DNA of 64,000 nucleotides, from positions 3,010,501 through 3,074,500 of the forward strand of contig NZ_CP136422.1 in the NCBI RefSeq assembly GCF_034355335.1. Direction: 5' to 3'. The notes beneath the pieces are model-generated. The model saw only the letters and a list, made by a program, of their open reading frames with translations, had not been told where the DNA came from and did no database searches. This stretch comes from Blautia coccoides (lineage in GTDB: Bacteria; Bacillota; Clostridia; Lachnospirales; Lachnospiraceae). Below, piece by piece: positions 26,841-34,792 of this stretch (positions are counted from its first letter, which is position 1; each line of letters begins with the position of its first letter). The translations under genes and the position numbers were made by a program.

Positions 26841-27154
26841 CAGTAAAGACCAGGAGCGGGGTTCTGTATATAGAGAAAGAAAAGACAGAAACCATTTTTA
26901 TGAACCCGAAAATATGGAAAATCCCCGGAGCCGGTGAAGAGATACTGGGAGTCTCTGTCTATAAAGGACGTCTTGCTGTGTACTACCGGCTGGGCAGCGA
27001 AAGAGATGCAAAGTGCGGGATCCTTATGAAAACACAGGGTGACATGGCTGTGGGGGTGGCTGCCGAAGAAGTGGCCGGAGAAGAAGAGATTGACCGGGAA
27101 GAGCTGACAGAAGTGGTACCAGGGATATGGGAGAGAAGAAGTGATCAGGCTTAA
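26828..27154 (+). CDS. Short CheW-like protein
   Basis: A 108-residue protein with a pattern like half of a CheW domain: KTRSGVLYIEKEKTETIFMN, IPGAGEEILGVSVYKGRLAV (compare the CheW GVxNxRGxxxPV region), and a strand pair ending in AAEEVAGEEE. It overlaps the genes on both sides, by 13 and 14 nt, so translation is coupled. Whether it works alone or with the preceding CheW-like protein as a split coupling unit is open. Confidence 0.55.
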   Translation: MEVITVKTRSGVLYIEKEKTETIFMNPKIWKIPGAGEEILGVSVYKGRLAVYYRLGSERDAKCGILMKTQGDMAVGVAAEEVAGEEEIDREELTEVVPGIWERRSDQA

Positions 27155-27965
27155 GGAAGAAGAATTTACAGAGATAGTTGAATATATGCGTCAGAATTAC
27201 GGCATCAATCTGGAGAAGAAGAGGACACTGATCGAATGCCGTATGTCCAAAGAACTGGAAAGACAGGGGGCGGACTCCTTTGGCAGGTATATGGAGCTTT
27301 TAAAAAGGGACAGGTCAGGGATGACTGCCGCCAATATGGTGAACCGGCTGACCACCAATTATACGTACTTTATGAGGGAGCCGGCACATTTCACTATCCT
27401 GCGTGAACGTATCCTGCCGGACCTCCTGGATAACCGCAGCGGAGGTTTTCTGAATGTATGGTGTGCGGGGTGTTCTACTGGGGAAGAATGTTATACCATT
27501 GCCATGATCCTGCAGGATTATAAGGAGCGTACCGGGAATCTGATGAATTACAGGATACTGGCAACGGATATTTCCAATCAGGTGCTGGAAAAAGCCCGAA
27601 AAGGCATTTACACAGAAAAAGAAACAGAGGGGCTTCCAGCCGAGTGGAGGAATAAGTATTTCCAGGCAACAGACGCAAAAACATATTGTGCGGCGGACAG
27701 GCTGAAGCAGAACATTCGTTTTCAGAATCAGAATCTGTTATCGCCTTATACGGGGACGGAACAGTTTGATCTAATCTTCTGTCGGAATGTCATGATATAT
27801 TTTGACAAGAAAGCAAAAGAAACCCTGGTGAAGAAACTGGAGGCCGGTCTGAAAACAGGAGGCTATCTGGTGATAGGGCACGCTGAACTTCTGAACCGAG
27901 GCGAGATCGAGCTGGAACCGGTCTTTCCGGCTGTATATAAAAAATATAGAGAAAAGCAAAGGTGA
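27141..27965 (+). CDS. cheR: Chemotaxis protein methyltransferase CheR
   Basis: A 274-residue S-adenosylmethionine-dependent enzyme that methylates glutamates of the chemoreceptor. It has an N-terminal helical domain with LTTNYTYFMREPAHF (the substrate-binding TxFFR-type motif), the cofactor site NVWCAGCSTGEECYTIAM, and the FDLIFCRNVMIYF strand. The start is GTG, overlapping the preceding gene by 14 nt. No matching methylesterase gene cheB is present in the operon. Confidence 0.93.
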   Translation: MIRLKEEEFTEIVEYMRQNYGINLEKKRTLIECRMSKELERQGADSFGRYMELLKRDRSGMTAANMVNRLTTNYTYFMREPAHFTILRERILPDLLDNRSGGFLNVWCAGCSTGEECYTIAMILQDYKERTGNLMNYRILATDISNQVLEKARKGIYTEKETEGLPAEWRNKYFQATDAKTYCAADRLKQNIRFQNQNLLSPYTGTEQFDLIFCRNVMIYFDKKAKETLVKKLEAGLKTGGYLVIGHAELLNRGEIELEPVFPAVYKKYREKQR

Positions 27966-27969
27966 GTAT

Positions 27970-28341
27970 ATGGAAAAGAAAATTTTGATCGTGGATGACG
28001 CATTGTTTATGAGGAAATCCATCCGAAAAATCTTGTCTGAAGGGGGATATACGAATGTGGAGGAAGCCAGAGACGGGGAGGAGGCCATTGCCCTGTACGG
28101 GGAATACAGCCCGGATCTTGTGCTTTTGGATATCACCATGCCAGGGAAATCAGGCCTGGAGGTACTGGAGGAGCTTTTAGAACAGGATGAAAAGGCTTCT
28201 GTTGTCATGTGTTCCGCTATGGGACAGGAATCGGTAATACAAAAAGCCGTAGTAATGGGGGCAAGGGACTTTATCGTAAAGCCGTTCAGGAAGGATGAAT
28301 TCTTAAGGATCGTGGACAGCTGTTTTCCAATAGAGGAATGA
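27970..28341 (+). CDS. cheY: CheY-like single-domain response regulator
   Basis: A 123-residue receiver domain with no output domain. The acid pocket is in [13 protein letters not shown], phospho-acceptor Asp54 is in [10 protein letters not shown], Ser82 in VVMCSAMG, and Lys104 in FIVKPF. All catalytic residues are present, so it should accept phosphate from CheA. In motile bacteria the target is the flagellar motor, but no flagellar gene is in view here, so the target may differ or the protein may act as a phosphate sink. Confidence 0.9.
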   Translation: MEKKILIVDDALFMRKSIRKILSEGGYTNVEEARDGEEAIALYGEYSPDLVLLDITMPGKSGLEVLEELLEQDEKASVVMCSAMGQESVIQKAVVMGARDFIVKPFRKDEFLRIVDSCFPIEE

Positions 28342-28354
28342 AAGGACAAGTGCA

Positions 28355-30031
28355 ATGAAAAAGTATTTCTCAAACTTAAAGATAGGAACAAAGCTGATAG
28401 CTGCATTTGCCTCTATTCTGGTTTTATACATAATCACAGTTTTGGTTGCTGTACATACTATACAGAACATGTCGGAAAAGATGGACAATCTATATAATCA
28501 GCCTTTTTCTAATGTGGAAGCATCTATGGATATGGTATCCAATCTTCATTTGGTAGGGAAAAATATGATCCTCATGGCAGCCACGGATGATGTGATGGAT
28601 GAGGATGCCCTTCTGGTACAGACGAAAGCAGCGATCCAGAAGGAGTTCAATGATCTGGAATTCCTTCAGACGGGATACGGAAGTGAAACCGCGCAGATAA
28701 AAAAACTGGGTGAACAGTTTGCGGAGATGGGAATCCCGAGAGACCAGATCGTATCATTGCTGGAGAACAATAAAGGAAAAGAGGCACTTGACCTGTACAT
28801 AAATGAATACAGACCAAAAATGCAAAATTTGAACGATACTCTCTCCAAGGTCATAGGCGAGTGCGTAGATGATGCGGAGAATATGCTGGACACTTCCCTG
28901 ACCTTTAACAGCAATGTCAGGATCATGATCTTGGTACTGGCTCTTGTCTGTATTTTGATCACCTGCATTTTGTGGATCACCATAACCAGAAGTATTCTGA
29001 GACCAGTAAACGAGATAAAAAAAGCAGCGCAGGCTGTGGCAGAGGGAAAACTCAAGTCAGATCTGTCCTATGTGTCCAATAATGAACTGGGACAGCTTGC
29101 CCAGAGTATCCGGGAGACCACAAAGGCGCTGAATGTCTATGTGACAGAGATCAGGGCAGGAATGACAGCCCTTGGAAATGGAAAATTGAACTACCGCACC
29201 AAAGTGAAGTTTAAAGGTGACTTTGTAGCTCTGGGAGAAGCGCTGGATGAGATCGGCGGTCTTCTACGCAATGCCATACAGCAGATCAACAGCAGTGCGG
29301 AGCAGGTGGCAGGAGGCGCAGAGCAGGTGTCTAATGCTGCCCAGGCCCTGGCCCAGGGTACTTCCCAGCAGGCAGGATCTATCGAAGAACTGGCTGTCAG
29401 CATCAACGAGATCACGGAAAGTATCAGCGGCAATGCGGATAAGGCAGTGAAATCCAGCACGCTGGCAAATAATGTGGGATGCAGCCTGGAAAGTAATGAC
29501 CAGCAGATGCGTAGGCTGCTGTCAGCCATAAAAGAGATCAAAAACAATTCCCAGGAAATCACCGGTATCGTAAAAGAAATTGAGGATATCGCCTTCCAGA
29601 CCAATATCCTGGCACTTAACGCGTCGGTGGAGGCTGCCAGGGCCGGAGAAGCCGGCAGAGGCTTTTCCGTGGTGGCAGGAGAGGTACGCCGCCTGGCATC
29701 CAAGACAGCGGAGGCATCCAAACTTACTGCCGGCTTGGTAGATAAAAATACAGAGGCAGTCAATGTGGGAATGGATACCGTCCATACAACAGCCGAGTCT
29801 TTACAGACATCTGTGGAGAAGGCCCAGGAGGTCAATCAGATGATGGATGAAATTTCAGAAGTGTCTGTACAGCAGGCAGATGCCATCATGCAGGTGCGCA
29901 GAAGCATGGATCTGATCTCTGATATTGTACAGGGAAATTCCGCGTCCTCTGAGGAGAGTGCTGCTGCCAGTGAGGAACTGTCCGCGCAGGCACAGATGCT
30001 GAAGGAACTGGTGGAACAATTTGAGATTTAG
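28355..30031 (+). CDS. Methyl-accepting chemotaxis protein
   Basis: A 558-residue transmembrane receptor. TM1 is at 12-34, followed by an external helical sensor domain of about 150 residues (four-helix-bundle type), TM2 at 189-211, HAMP at about 212-265, and a methyl-accepting domain to the end. The hairpin tip [20 protein letters not shown] is canonical, with glutamine/glutamate pairs suitable for CheR and CheD on both flanks. The ligand is unknown. As the only receptor in the operon, it is the likely input for this system. Confidence 0.94.
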   Translation: MKKYFSNLKIGTKLIAAFASILVLYIITVLVAVHTIQNMSEKMDNLYNQPFSNVEASMDMVSNLHLVGKNMILMAATDDVMDEDALLVQTKAAIQKEFNDLEFLQTGYGSETAQIKKLGEQFAEMGIPRDQIVSLLENNKGKEALDLYINEYRPKMQNLNDTLSKVIGECVDDAENMLDTSLTFNSNVRIMILVLALVCILITCILWITITRSILRPVNEIKKAAQAVAEGKLKSDLSYVSNNELGQLAQSIRETTKALNVYVTEIRAGMTALGNGKLNYRTKVKFKGDFVALGEALDEIGGLLRNAIQQINSSAEQVAGGAEQVSNAAQALAQGTSQQAGSIEELAVSINEITESISGNADKAVKSSTLANNVGCSLESNDQQMRRLLSAIKEIKNNSQEITGIVKEIEDIAFQTNILALNASVEAARAGEAGRGFSVVAGEVRRLASKTAEASKLTAGLVDKNTEAVNVGMDTVHTTAESLQTSVEKAQEVNQMMDEISEVSVQQADAIMQVRRSMDLISDIVQGNSASSEESAAASEELSAQAQMLKELVEQFEI

Positions 30032-30078
30032 CCAGGGTGCCGGACAGTTACAAGATTTCAAAGACAAAGGGGAACACA

Positions 30079-30693
30079 ATGGATCGTGAAGTGGAATTGG
30101 ATGAAATGTTTAAAGATTTTATGAGGGAGCTTGGGAACATTGGAACCGGAAACGCGGTCAATGCCCTGTCGCAGCTTCTGAACTGTCCGCTGGAAATTGA
30201 TACGCCCAATCTGCGTATACTGCCTTTTCAGCAGCTGACAGAAATTCTTACCGAGGCGGAAACCCCGCTGGCAGGAATTATGGTGGAAGTTTTCAAAGAA
30301 GTGGAGGGCATGTTTCTCTTTTTGTTAGATGAGACGTTCACGAGACAGATCGTACATCTTGCACTGGGTGTGGAGATGTGTGACTTTATGAGCCTTACAG
30401 AGATGGAAGAATCCCTGCTCCTGGAGTTGGGGAATATCATGTGCGGCGCTTATATCAGAGCATTGTCCCAGCTTTTGGATGTAGAGATGGATGTGTCCGT
30501 CCCTCAGATCAAGATAGATATGGGCGGGGCAATCCTAACGGACGCCGCGCTGCGTTTTCTAAGAACAGGTGATGAGTTATTAATGATAGACAATTTGTTC
30601 CGTATGGACATAGGTACTTTTTCGGGGCGCATCCTGTTCCTTCCGGAAATGGATTCTCTGCAGGTACTGCTTAGGAAGCTTGAGGAGTTGTGA
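30079..30693 (+). CDS. cheC: CheC phosphatase
   Basis: A 204-residue CheY-P phosphatase. Both active-site copies of the ExxN motif are intact: Glu17/Asn20 in ELGNIGTGNAVNAL and Glu116/Asn119 in LELGNIMCGAYI. CheC removes phosphate from CheY-type receivers and binds CheD, which sets up a feedback loop known from Bacillus and Thermotoga. ATG 30079 is chosen because AAAGGGGA lies before it and the family N-terminus begins there; an in-frame GTG at 30037 is less likely. The stop is one base ahead of the cheD start. Confidence 0.92.
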   Translation: MDREVELDEMFKDFMRELGNIGTGNAVNALSQLLNCPLEIDTPNLRILPFQQLTEILTEAETPLAGIMVEVFKEVEGMFLFLLDETFTRQIVHLALGVEMCDFMSLTEMEESLLLELGNIMCGAYIRALSQLLDVEMDVSVPQIKIDMGGAILTDAALRFLRTGDELLMIDNLFRMDIGTFSGRILFLPEMDSLQVLLRKLEEL

Positions 30694-30694
30694 G

Positions 30695-31171
30695 ATGGAT
30701 AAGATCACAGTAGGAATTGCGGAAGGCAGAATAGCTGTTGGAGGACAGGTGCTGGTCACCTATGCATTAGGCTCCTGTGTAGGTATCTGCCTGTACGACA
30801 GCAAAATAAAAATAGCCGGAATGGCTCATATCGTGCTGCCGGACGAGAGCAGCGCTGCCGTAAAGAGCAATCCCTATAAGTTTGCAAAAAGCGGGGTTTC
30901 TGCACTGGTCATGGAGATGCAGAGGCATGGTGCTGATAAGAGAAGAATAACAGCAAAGATAGCCGGGGGAGCAAAAATGTTCAGCACAAGCCATTTAGCC
31001 TGGGATATCGGTGAAAAGAACACCGCCGCTGTGAGGCATGCGCTGCGTTCGGCAGGGATCCATATTATAGCTGAGGACACAGGAGCTAATTATGGCAGAA
31101 CACTTGAATTTTGCGCAGAAAACGGCAAAGTAGAAGTAAAAACAGTGAAAAGAAAAACAGTGATATTATAA
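30695..31171 (+). CDS. cheD: CheD chemoreceptor glutamine deamidase
   Basis: A 158-residue enzyme that converts receptor glutamines to glutamates. The triad known from Thermotoga CheD is visible: Thr22, Cys28 in ALGSCVGICLYD, and His45 in MAHIVLP. KIAGGAKMF near residue 90 is also conserved. GAGGAG lies 9 nt before the ATG, and the gene begins right after the cheC stop, in keeping with the CheC-CheD partnership. Confidence 0.93.
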   Translation: MDKITVGIAEGRIAVGGQVLVTYALGSCVGICLYDSKIKIAGMAHIVLPDESSAAVKSNPYKFAKSGVSALVMEMQRHGADKRRITAKIAGGAKMFSTSHLAWDIGEKNTAAVRHALRSAGIHIIAEDTGANYGRTLEFCAENGKVEVKTVKRKTVIL

Positions 31172-31197
31172 TATAGATAGAAGCATGGGAGGCAAAT

Positions 31198-32139
31198 ATG
31201 GATTTTAATGGTAAGAATATCGTTCTGGCTGTAGACGACAGTCTGATGGTATGTAAACAGATTCAGACAGCGCTGAAAGAAGAGCCTGTTTTTCTCTGTG
31301 AGGCACACAATGGGCAGGAGGCAGTGGATATGGCTATGCAGTATCAGCCGGATTTGATCCTTTTGGATGTGGTACTGCCCGATATAGAAGGATATGAGCT
31401 GATCGGGAAACTAAAGGAGGTGGGGCAGAAGGACGCGGCAGTCCTGTTCCTCACCTCAAAAGACAGGGACGAGGATGTGGTAAAGGGGTTTTCCATGGGG
31501 GCATGTGACTATATCAAGAAGCCCTTCGCCACAGCAGAGCTTCGTTCCAGGGTACACGCTCATCTTGAAATGAAAAAGCAGAAGGACATCCTGAACAGAC
31601 AGAATAAAGAACTGCTTACCAATATGGAAAAGCTGAACTTTATGGCTTTCAGAGACGGTCTTACCGGTCTGTATAACAGGCGGTACGTGGTGGGGAACCT
31701 GATGGATGACATGAAAGACCATAATGCGGAAAAGGCTACAGAAGTGCTCATTATGGCGGATATTGATGACTTTAAGAAGATCAATGATACATATGGCCAC
31801 GATGCCGGAGACGCGGCTTTGGTGTGCATTGCCAATATTTTAGAGGAACAGTGCAGGGAACACAGAGTCATCCGCTGGGGCGGAGAGGAATTTCTTATCG
31901 TACTCTTTGCCGTTACGGAGGAGGAGGCGTTTGAGATCAGTGAGCGCATCAGGAAAGAAGTGGAGGCGTTCCGCATTTATCATCCGGACGGGGAATTTTC
32001 CTGTACTCTGACCATGGGGCTTCATACCTACCATGAGCCTGACAGGATAGAGGACAGCGTCAACTGTGCGGATAAGGCACTTTACTATGGGAAACGAAAC
32101 GGAAAGAACTGCAGTGTCTGGTATAAGGACATACGGTGA
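31198..32139 (+). CDS. REC-GGDEF response regulator diguanylate cyclase
   Basis: A 313-residue output protein. The receiver domain (1-125) has VDDS at 12-15, phospho-acceptor Asp57 in LILLDVVLPD, and lysine in YIKKPF. A helical linker leads to the cyclase domain (about 150-313), with RDGLTGLYNRRYV, ADIDDFKKINDTYGHDAGD and the active GGEEF at 228-232. It should make cyclic di-GMP when phosphorylated, most simply by the CheA encoded next. The RxxD inhibitory site is not present at the usual place before GGEEF. The domain order is that of WspR and PleD-type cyclases. Confidence 0.93.
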   Translation: MDFNGKNIVLAVDDSLMVCKQIQTALKEEPVFLCEAHNGQEAVDMAMQYQPDLILLDVVLPDIEGYELIGKLKEVGQKDAAVLFLTSKDRDEDVVKGFSMGACDYIKKPFATAELRSRVHAHLEMKKQKDILNRQNKELLTNMEKLNFMAFRDGLTGLYNRRYVVGNLMDDMKDHNAEKATEVLIMADIDDFKKINDTYGHDAGDAALVCIANILEEQCREHRVIRWGGEEFLIVLFAVTEEEAFEISERIRKEVEAFRIYHPDGEFSCTLTMGLHTYHEPDRIEDSVNCADKALYYGKRNGKNCSVWYKDIR

Positions 32140-32152
32140 GCGGTGAGCAGAT

Positions 32153-34219
32153 ATGGGATATTTCGATGCGGATGCAGAAGAAATGCTGGAGGTGTATCTT
32201 TTAGAGACACGCCAGCTTATGGAACAGCTGAACGGGGTTTTGTTGGAAGCTGACAGGAATAAGACATTTTCAGAGGACGATATCAATACGGTTTTCAGGA
32301 TCATGCACACGATCAAAAGCTCTTCTGCCATGATGGGGCTTCACGCCCTGTCCGGCATGGCACATAAGCTGGAAGATCTGTTTTCCTATTACAGGGAGCA
32401 GAAAGGGGAGATCAGCCGTATAAAACCGGAGCTGTTTGACCTGCTTTTTAAGGTGTCTGACTTTGTGGAGAGTGAACTGACGCAGATGCCGGAGGAGAGC
32501 TATGCGCCAAAGGATACAAAAGAGATAGAGAATAAAATACAGAAGTATCTGCAAAGTCTGGAGGAGAATACAGATGTAGATCAGGAGCTTCCGGCCCAGG
32601 AACAGGTTTTGGGAGAGAATTCCCCTTTACAGACAGAAAAAGAAGAGAAGAAAACGGAGCCTGTTCAGGCAGGAATTCCGGAGAGCTTTTTGAAAAAAAG
32701 CGGTGTTGTCATACGGGTCCGCTTTGAGGAAGGCTGCCGTATGGAGAATATCCGCGCGTTTATGATCTTCAGACAGATTGGAAATCTCTGCAGCAGTGTG
32801 GAGAGCTATCCGAAAGATTTGGAAAAATCCCAGCAGGGAGCGGAATATATCAATAAAAACGGAGTTTTTATCCGCTTTGAGAGTGAAAAAAAAGAACAAG
32901 TCCTGGAAACCGTCAAACGCGGGCTTTTTGTAAAGGATTATGAGGTTCTGAGGGATGAGGAGAAGAAGCCGGAACCACAGGTCATAGAGAACAAGAAAAA
33001 AGCAGACAACCATGCCGAGACAAAGGAGGCAGAATTCCTCAATGTACGGACGGACCGTCTGGACCGTCTTCAAAATCTTTCCGGAGAGCTGTTGATCCTG
33101 ATGCTCACACTGGATGAGGAATTGAAAAGCCAGGGGATGGATGACGTCAGGGAAGGAACCGCTTATCAGGTCAACCGCCTGATCGAGGAGATGGAGCGCA
33201 CCGTTATGGAGATGCGCATGGTTCCCGTGTCAAAGGTCATCCCAAAGCTTAAGAGAATTCTCCGGGATATCTGCAGGGATCAAGGAAAAGAAGCGGAGCT
33301 GATCGTGAACTGCGGAGACATTGAGGCGGATAAGAGCGTGGTGGACTATGTCTCGGAGTCCCTGCTCCACATTATCAGAAACGCAGTAGATCATGGCCTG
33401 GAGCTTCCGAAAGAGCGCACAGAAGCGGGCAAGGATCCCAAGGGAAGCATAACATTCAGCGCGGAAAATACCATAGGCGAGCTGATGATCTCTGTCACAG
33501 ATGACGGAAGAGGCATAGACCTGGACAAAATACTGGAGAAGGCAAGAGAAAAGCACCTCATGACAAAACCGGAGGAGGAATACGATCCCCAGGAGATCCT
33601 GGAGCTGATCTTATCTCCGGGATTTACCACCAATGAGGAGGTCACAGAGTATTCCGGCCGCGGCGTAGGCCTGGATGTGGTGAAGAATATTCTGGAGGAG
33701 GCAGGGGGCCATCTGTATATCCAGAGCGAGGCGGGTAAGGGAAGTACCTTTACCATCACGCTCCCCCTCTCCCTGGCGACCATTGAGTGTACCAGATTCC
33801 GGGTGGGCGAATGCCGTTTTTCTGTTCCTTCCAGATATGTACAGCGCTTTTTAAGCTATGAGGAGAACAGGAATTTTGTACACCGAAGAAACGACAGGAA
33901 ATATATCCTGTACGACAGCAGGATGCTCCCTCTGGTGGATCTAAGGGAAGCTTATCAGATAGAGGGAGATTATCCCGACACGGCCCTTCTGGTCTATGTA
34001 AAAAGTGCCAAGCGGGAGGGTGTCATTATCATTGACTCCATGTATGAGCAGAAGAGGATTGTGGTAAAGCAGCTTCCGGCGCTGTTTGGCCCCGGCTTTC
34101 GGAGGCACACAGGCATCAGTGGATGCAGTATCATGGGAAATGGCAAAATCTGCGCGGCTCTTGATATTGAAACCATGATTGAAAAATTCACGAAGGAGGC
34201 AGTCCATGAGCGAGAATGA
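32153..34219 (+). CDS. cheA: Chemotaxis histidine kinase CheA
   Basis: A 688-residue kinase. The P1 domain carries phospho-acceptor His52 in MHTIKSSSAMMG. A P2-like region (about 180-285) is followed by the P3 dimerisation helices, with ERTVMEMRMVPVS. The P4 ATPase has IIRNAVDHGLE, DDGRGID and GRGVGLDVV. The P5 CheW-like domain (about 535-688) has IECTRFRVGECRFSVPSRYV. All catalytic motifs are intact. It contains no C-terminal receiver, unlike WspE. It overlaps the final cheW by 14 nt. The ribosome binding site is weak, in a GGTGAGCGGTGAGC stretch. Confidence 0.94.
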   Translation: MGYFDADAEEMLEVYLLETRQLMEQLNGVLLEADRNKTFSEDDINTVFRIMHTIKSSSAMMGLHALSGMAHKLEDLFSYYREQKGEISRIKPELFDLLFKVSDFVESELTQMPEESYAPKDTKEIENKIQKYLQSLEENTDVDQELPAQEQVLGENSPLQTEKEEKKTEPVQAGIPESFLKKSGVVIRVRFEEGCRMENIRAFMIFRQIGNLCSSVESYPKDLEKSQQGAEYINKNGVFIRFESEKKEQVLETVKRGLFVKDYEVLRDEEKKPEPQVIENKKKADNHAETKEAEFLNVRTDRLDRLQNLSGELLILMLTLDEELKSQGMDDVREGTAYQVNRLIEEMERTVMEMRMVPVSKVIPKLKRILRDICRDQGKEAELIVNCGDIEADKSVVDYVSESLLHIIRNAVDHGLELPKERTEAGKDPKGSITFSAENTIGELMISVTDDGRGIDLDKILEKAREKHLMTKPEEEYDPQEILELILSPGFTTNEEVTEYSGRGVGLDVVKNILEEAGGHLYIQSEAGKGSTFTITLPLSLATIECTRFRVGECRFSVPSRYVQRFLSYEENRNFVHRRNDRKYILYDSRMLPLVDLREAYQIEGDYPDTALLVYVKSAKREGVIIIDSMYEQKRIVVKQLPALFGPGFRRHTGISGCSIMGNGKICAALDIETMIEKFTKEAVHERE

Positions 34220-34658
34220 GATAAATGAAATTCTGTGTTTTCCCGGTATCAGGAAAAATTATGCGGTGGATTTCTCCTGTGTGGTGGAAATCAGCTATGA
34301 CTTTAAGATATCAAAAATCCCCTGCATGCCTCCGGATTTTGAGGGTGTGTGCAGCTATAAGGGAGTTATGATCCCTGTCATAAGGATAGAAGAGGAACAG
34401 GAGATACAGGAGACGGAGGACGGGGACCAAAGCCGTGTGATCGTGGTCATCGTAAAACATCAGAAGTATCTTCTGGGTATCCGTCTTTCCGGGGAACCCT
34501 ATATTATCTCCTATACCGCTGCCGACAAGATAACAAATCCTCTGGGGGCGGCAGCTTCTGACCGCTGGAAAGAGAAAGGGCTTTACCGATATGGGGAGAA
34601 ATTATTTTCCGTTATTGATGTGGCCAGGACACTTGAGAGTATGGTCTTTTACCCCTGA
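34206..34658 (+). CDS. cheW: CheW coupling protein
   Basis: A 150-residue CheW-domain protein with RKNYAVDFSCVVEISYDFKI, FEGVCSYKGVMIPVIRIEEE (the GVxxxRGxxxPV-type motif) and a final FSVIDVARTLES helix. It links the receptor array to CheA. ATG 34206 has GGAGG 5-6 nt upstream. It is the last gene of the operon and is followed by a strong terminator. Confidence 0.88.
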   Translation: MSENEINEILCFPGIRKNYAVDFSCVVEISYDFKISKIPCMPPDFEGVCSYKGVMIPVIRIEEEQEIQETEDGDQSRVIVVIVKHQKYLLGIRLSGEPYIISYTAADKITNPLGAAASDRWKEKGLYRYGEKLFSVIDVARTLESMVFYP

Positions 34659-34666
34659 CATTGATG

Positions 34667-34705
34667 CACCAACAGAGAAAAAACTGACTCTGTTGGTGTT
34701 TTTTT
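34667..34705 (+). terminator. Intrinsic terminator of the chemosensory operon
   Basis: An 11-bp perfect stem CACCAACAGAG / CTCTGTTGGTG with a 10-nt loop, followed by seven T residues. Confidence 0.92.
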
Positions 34706-34792
34706 ATATTTTTCCTTATGATATAATGTATAAGAAAAGCCCAGACGGCGTTAAGAAATAAACTGTGTAAACGGCAGCGGAAGGAGCAGCCT

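Noticed and set aside
34179..34205. Upstream extension of the last cheW gene (MKNSRRRQS)
   Set aside because: It lies inside the cheA 3' end without a ribosome site, whereas GGAGG stands directly before the ATG at 34206.
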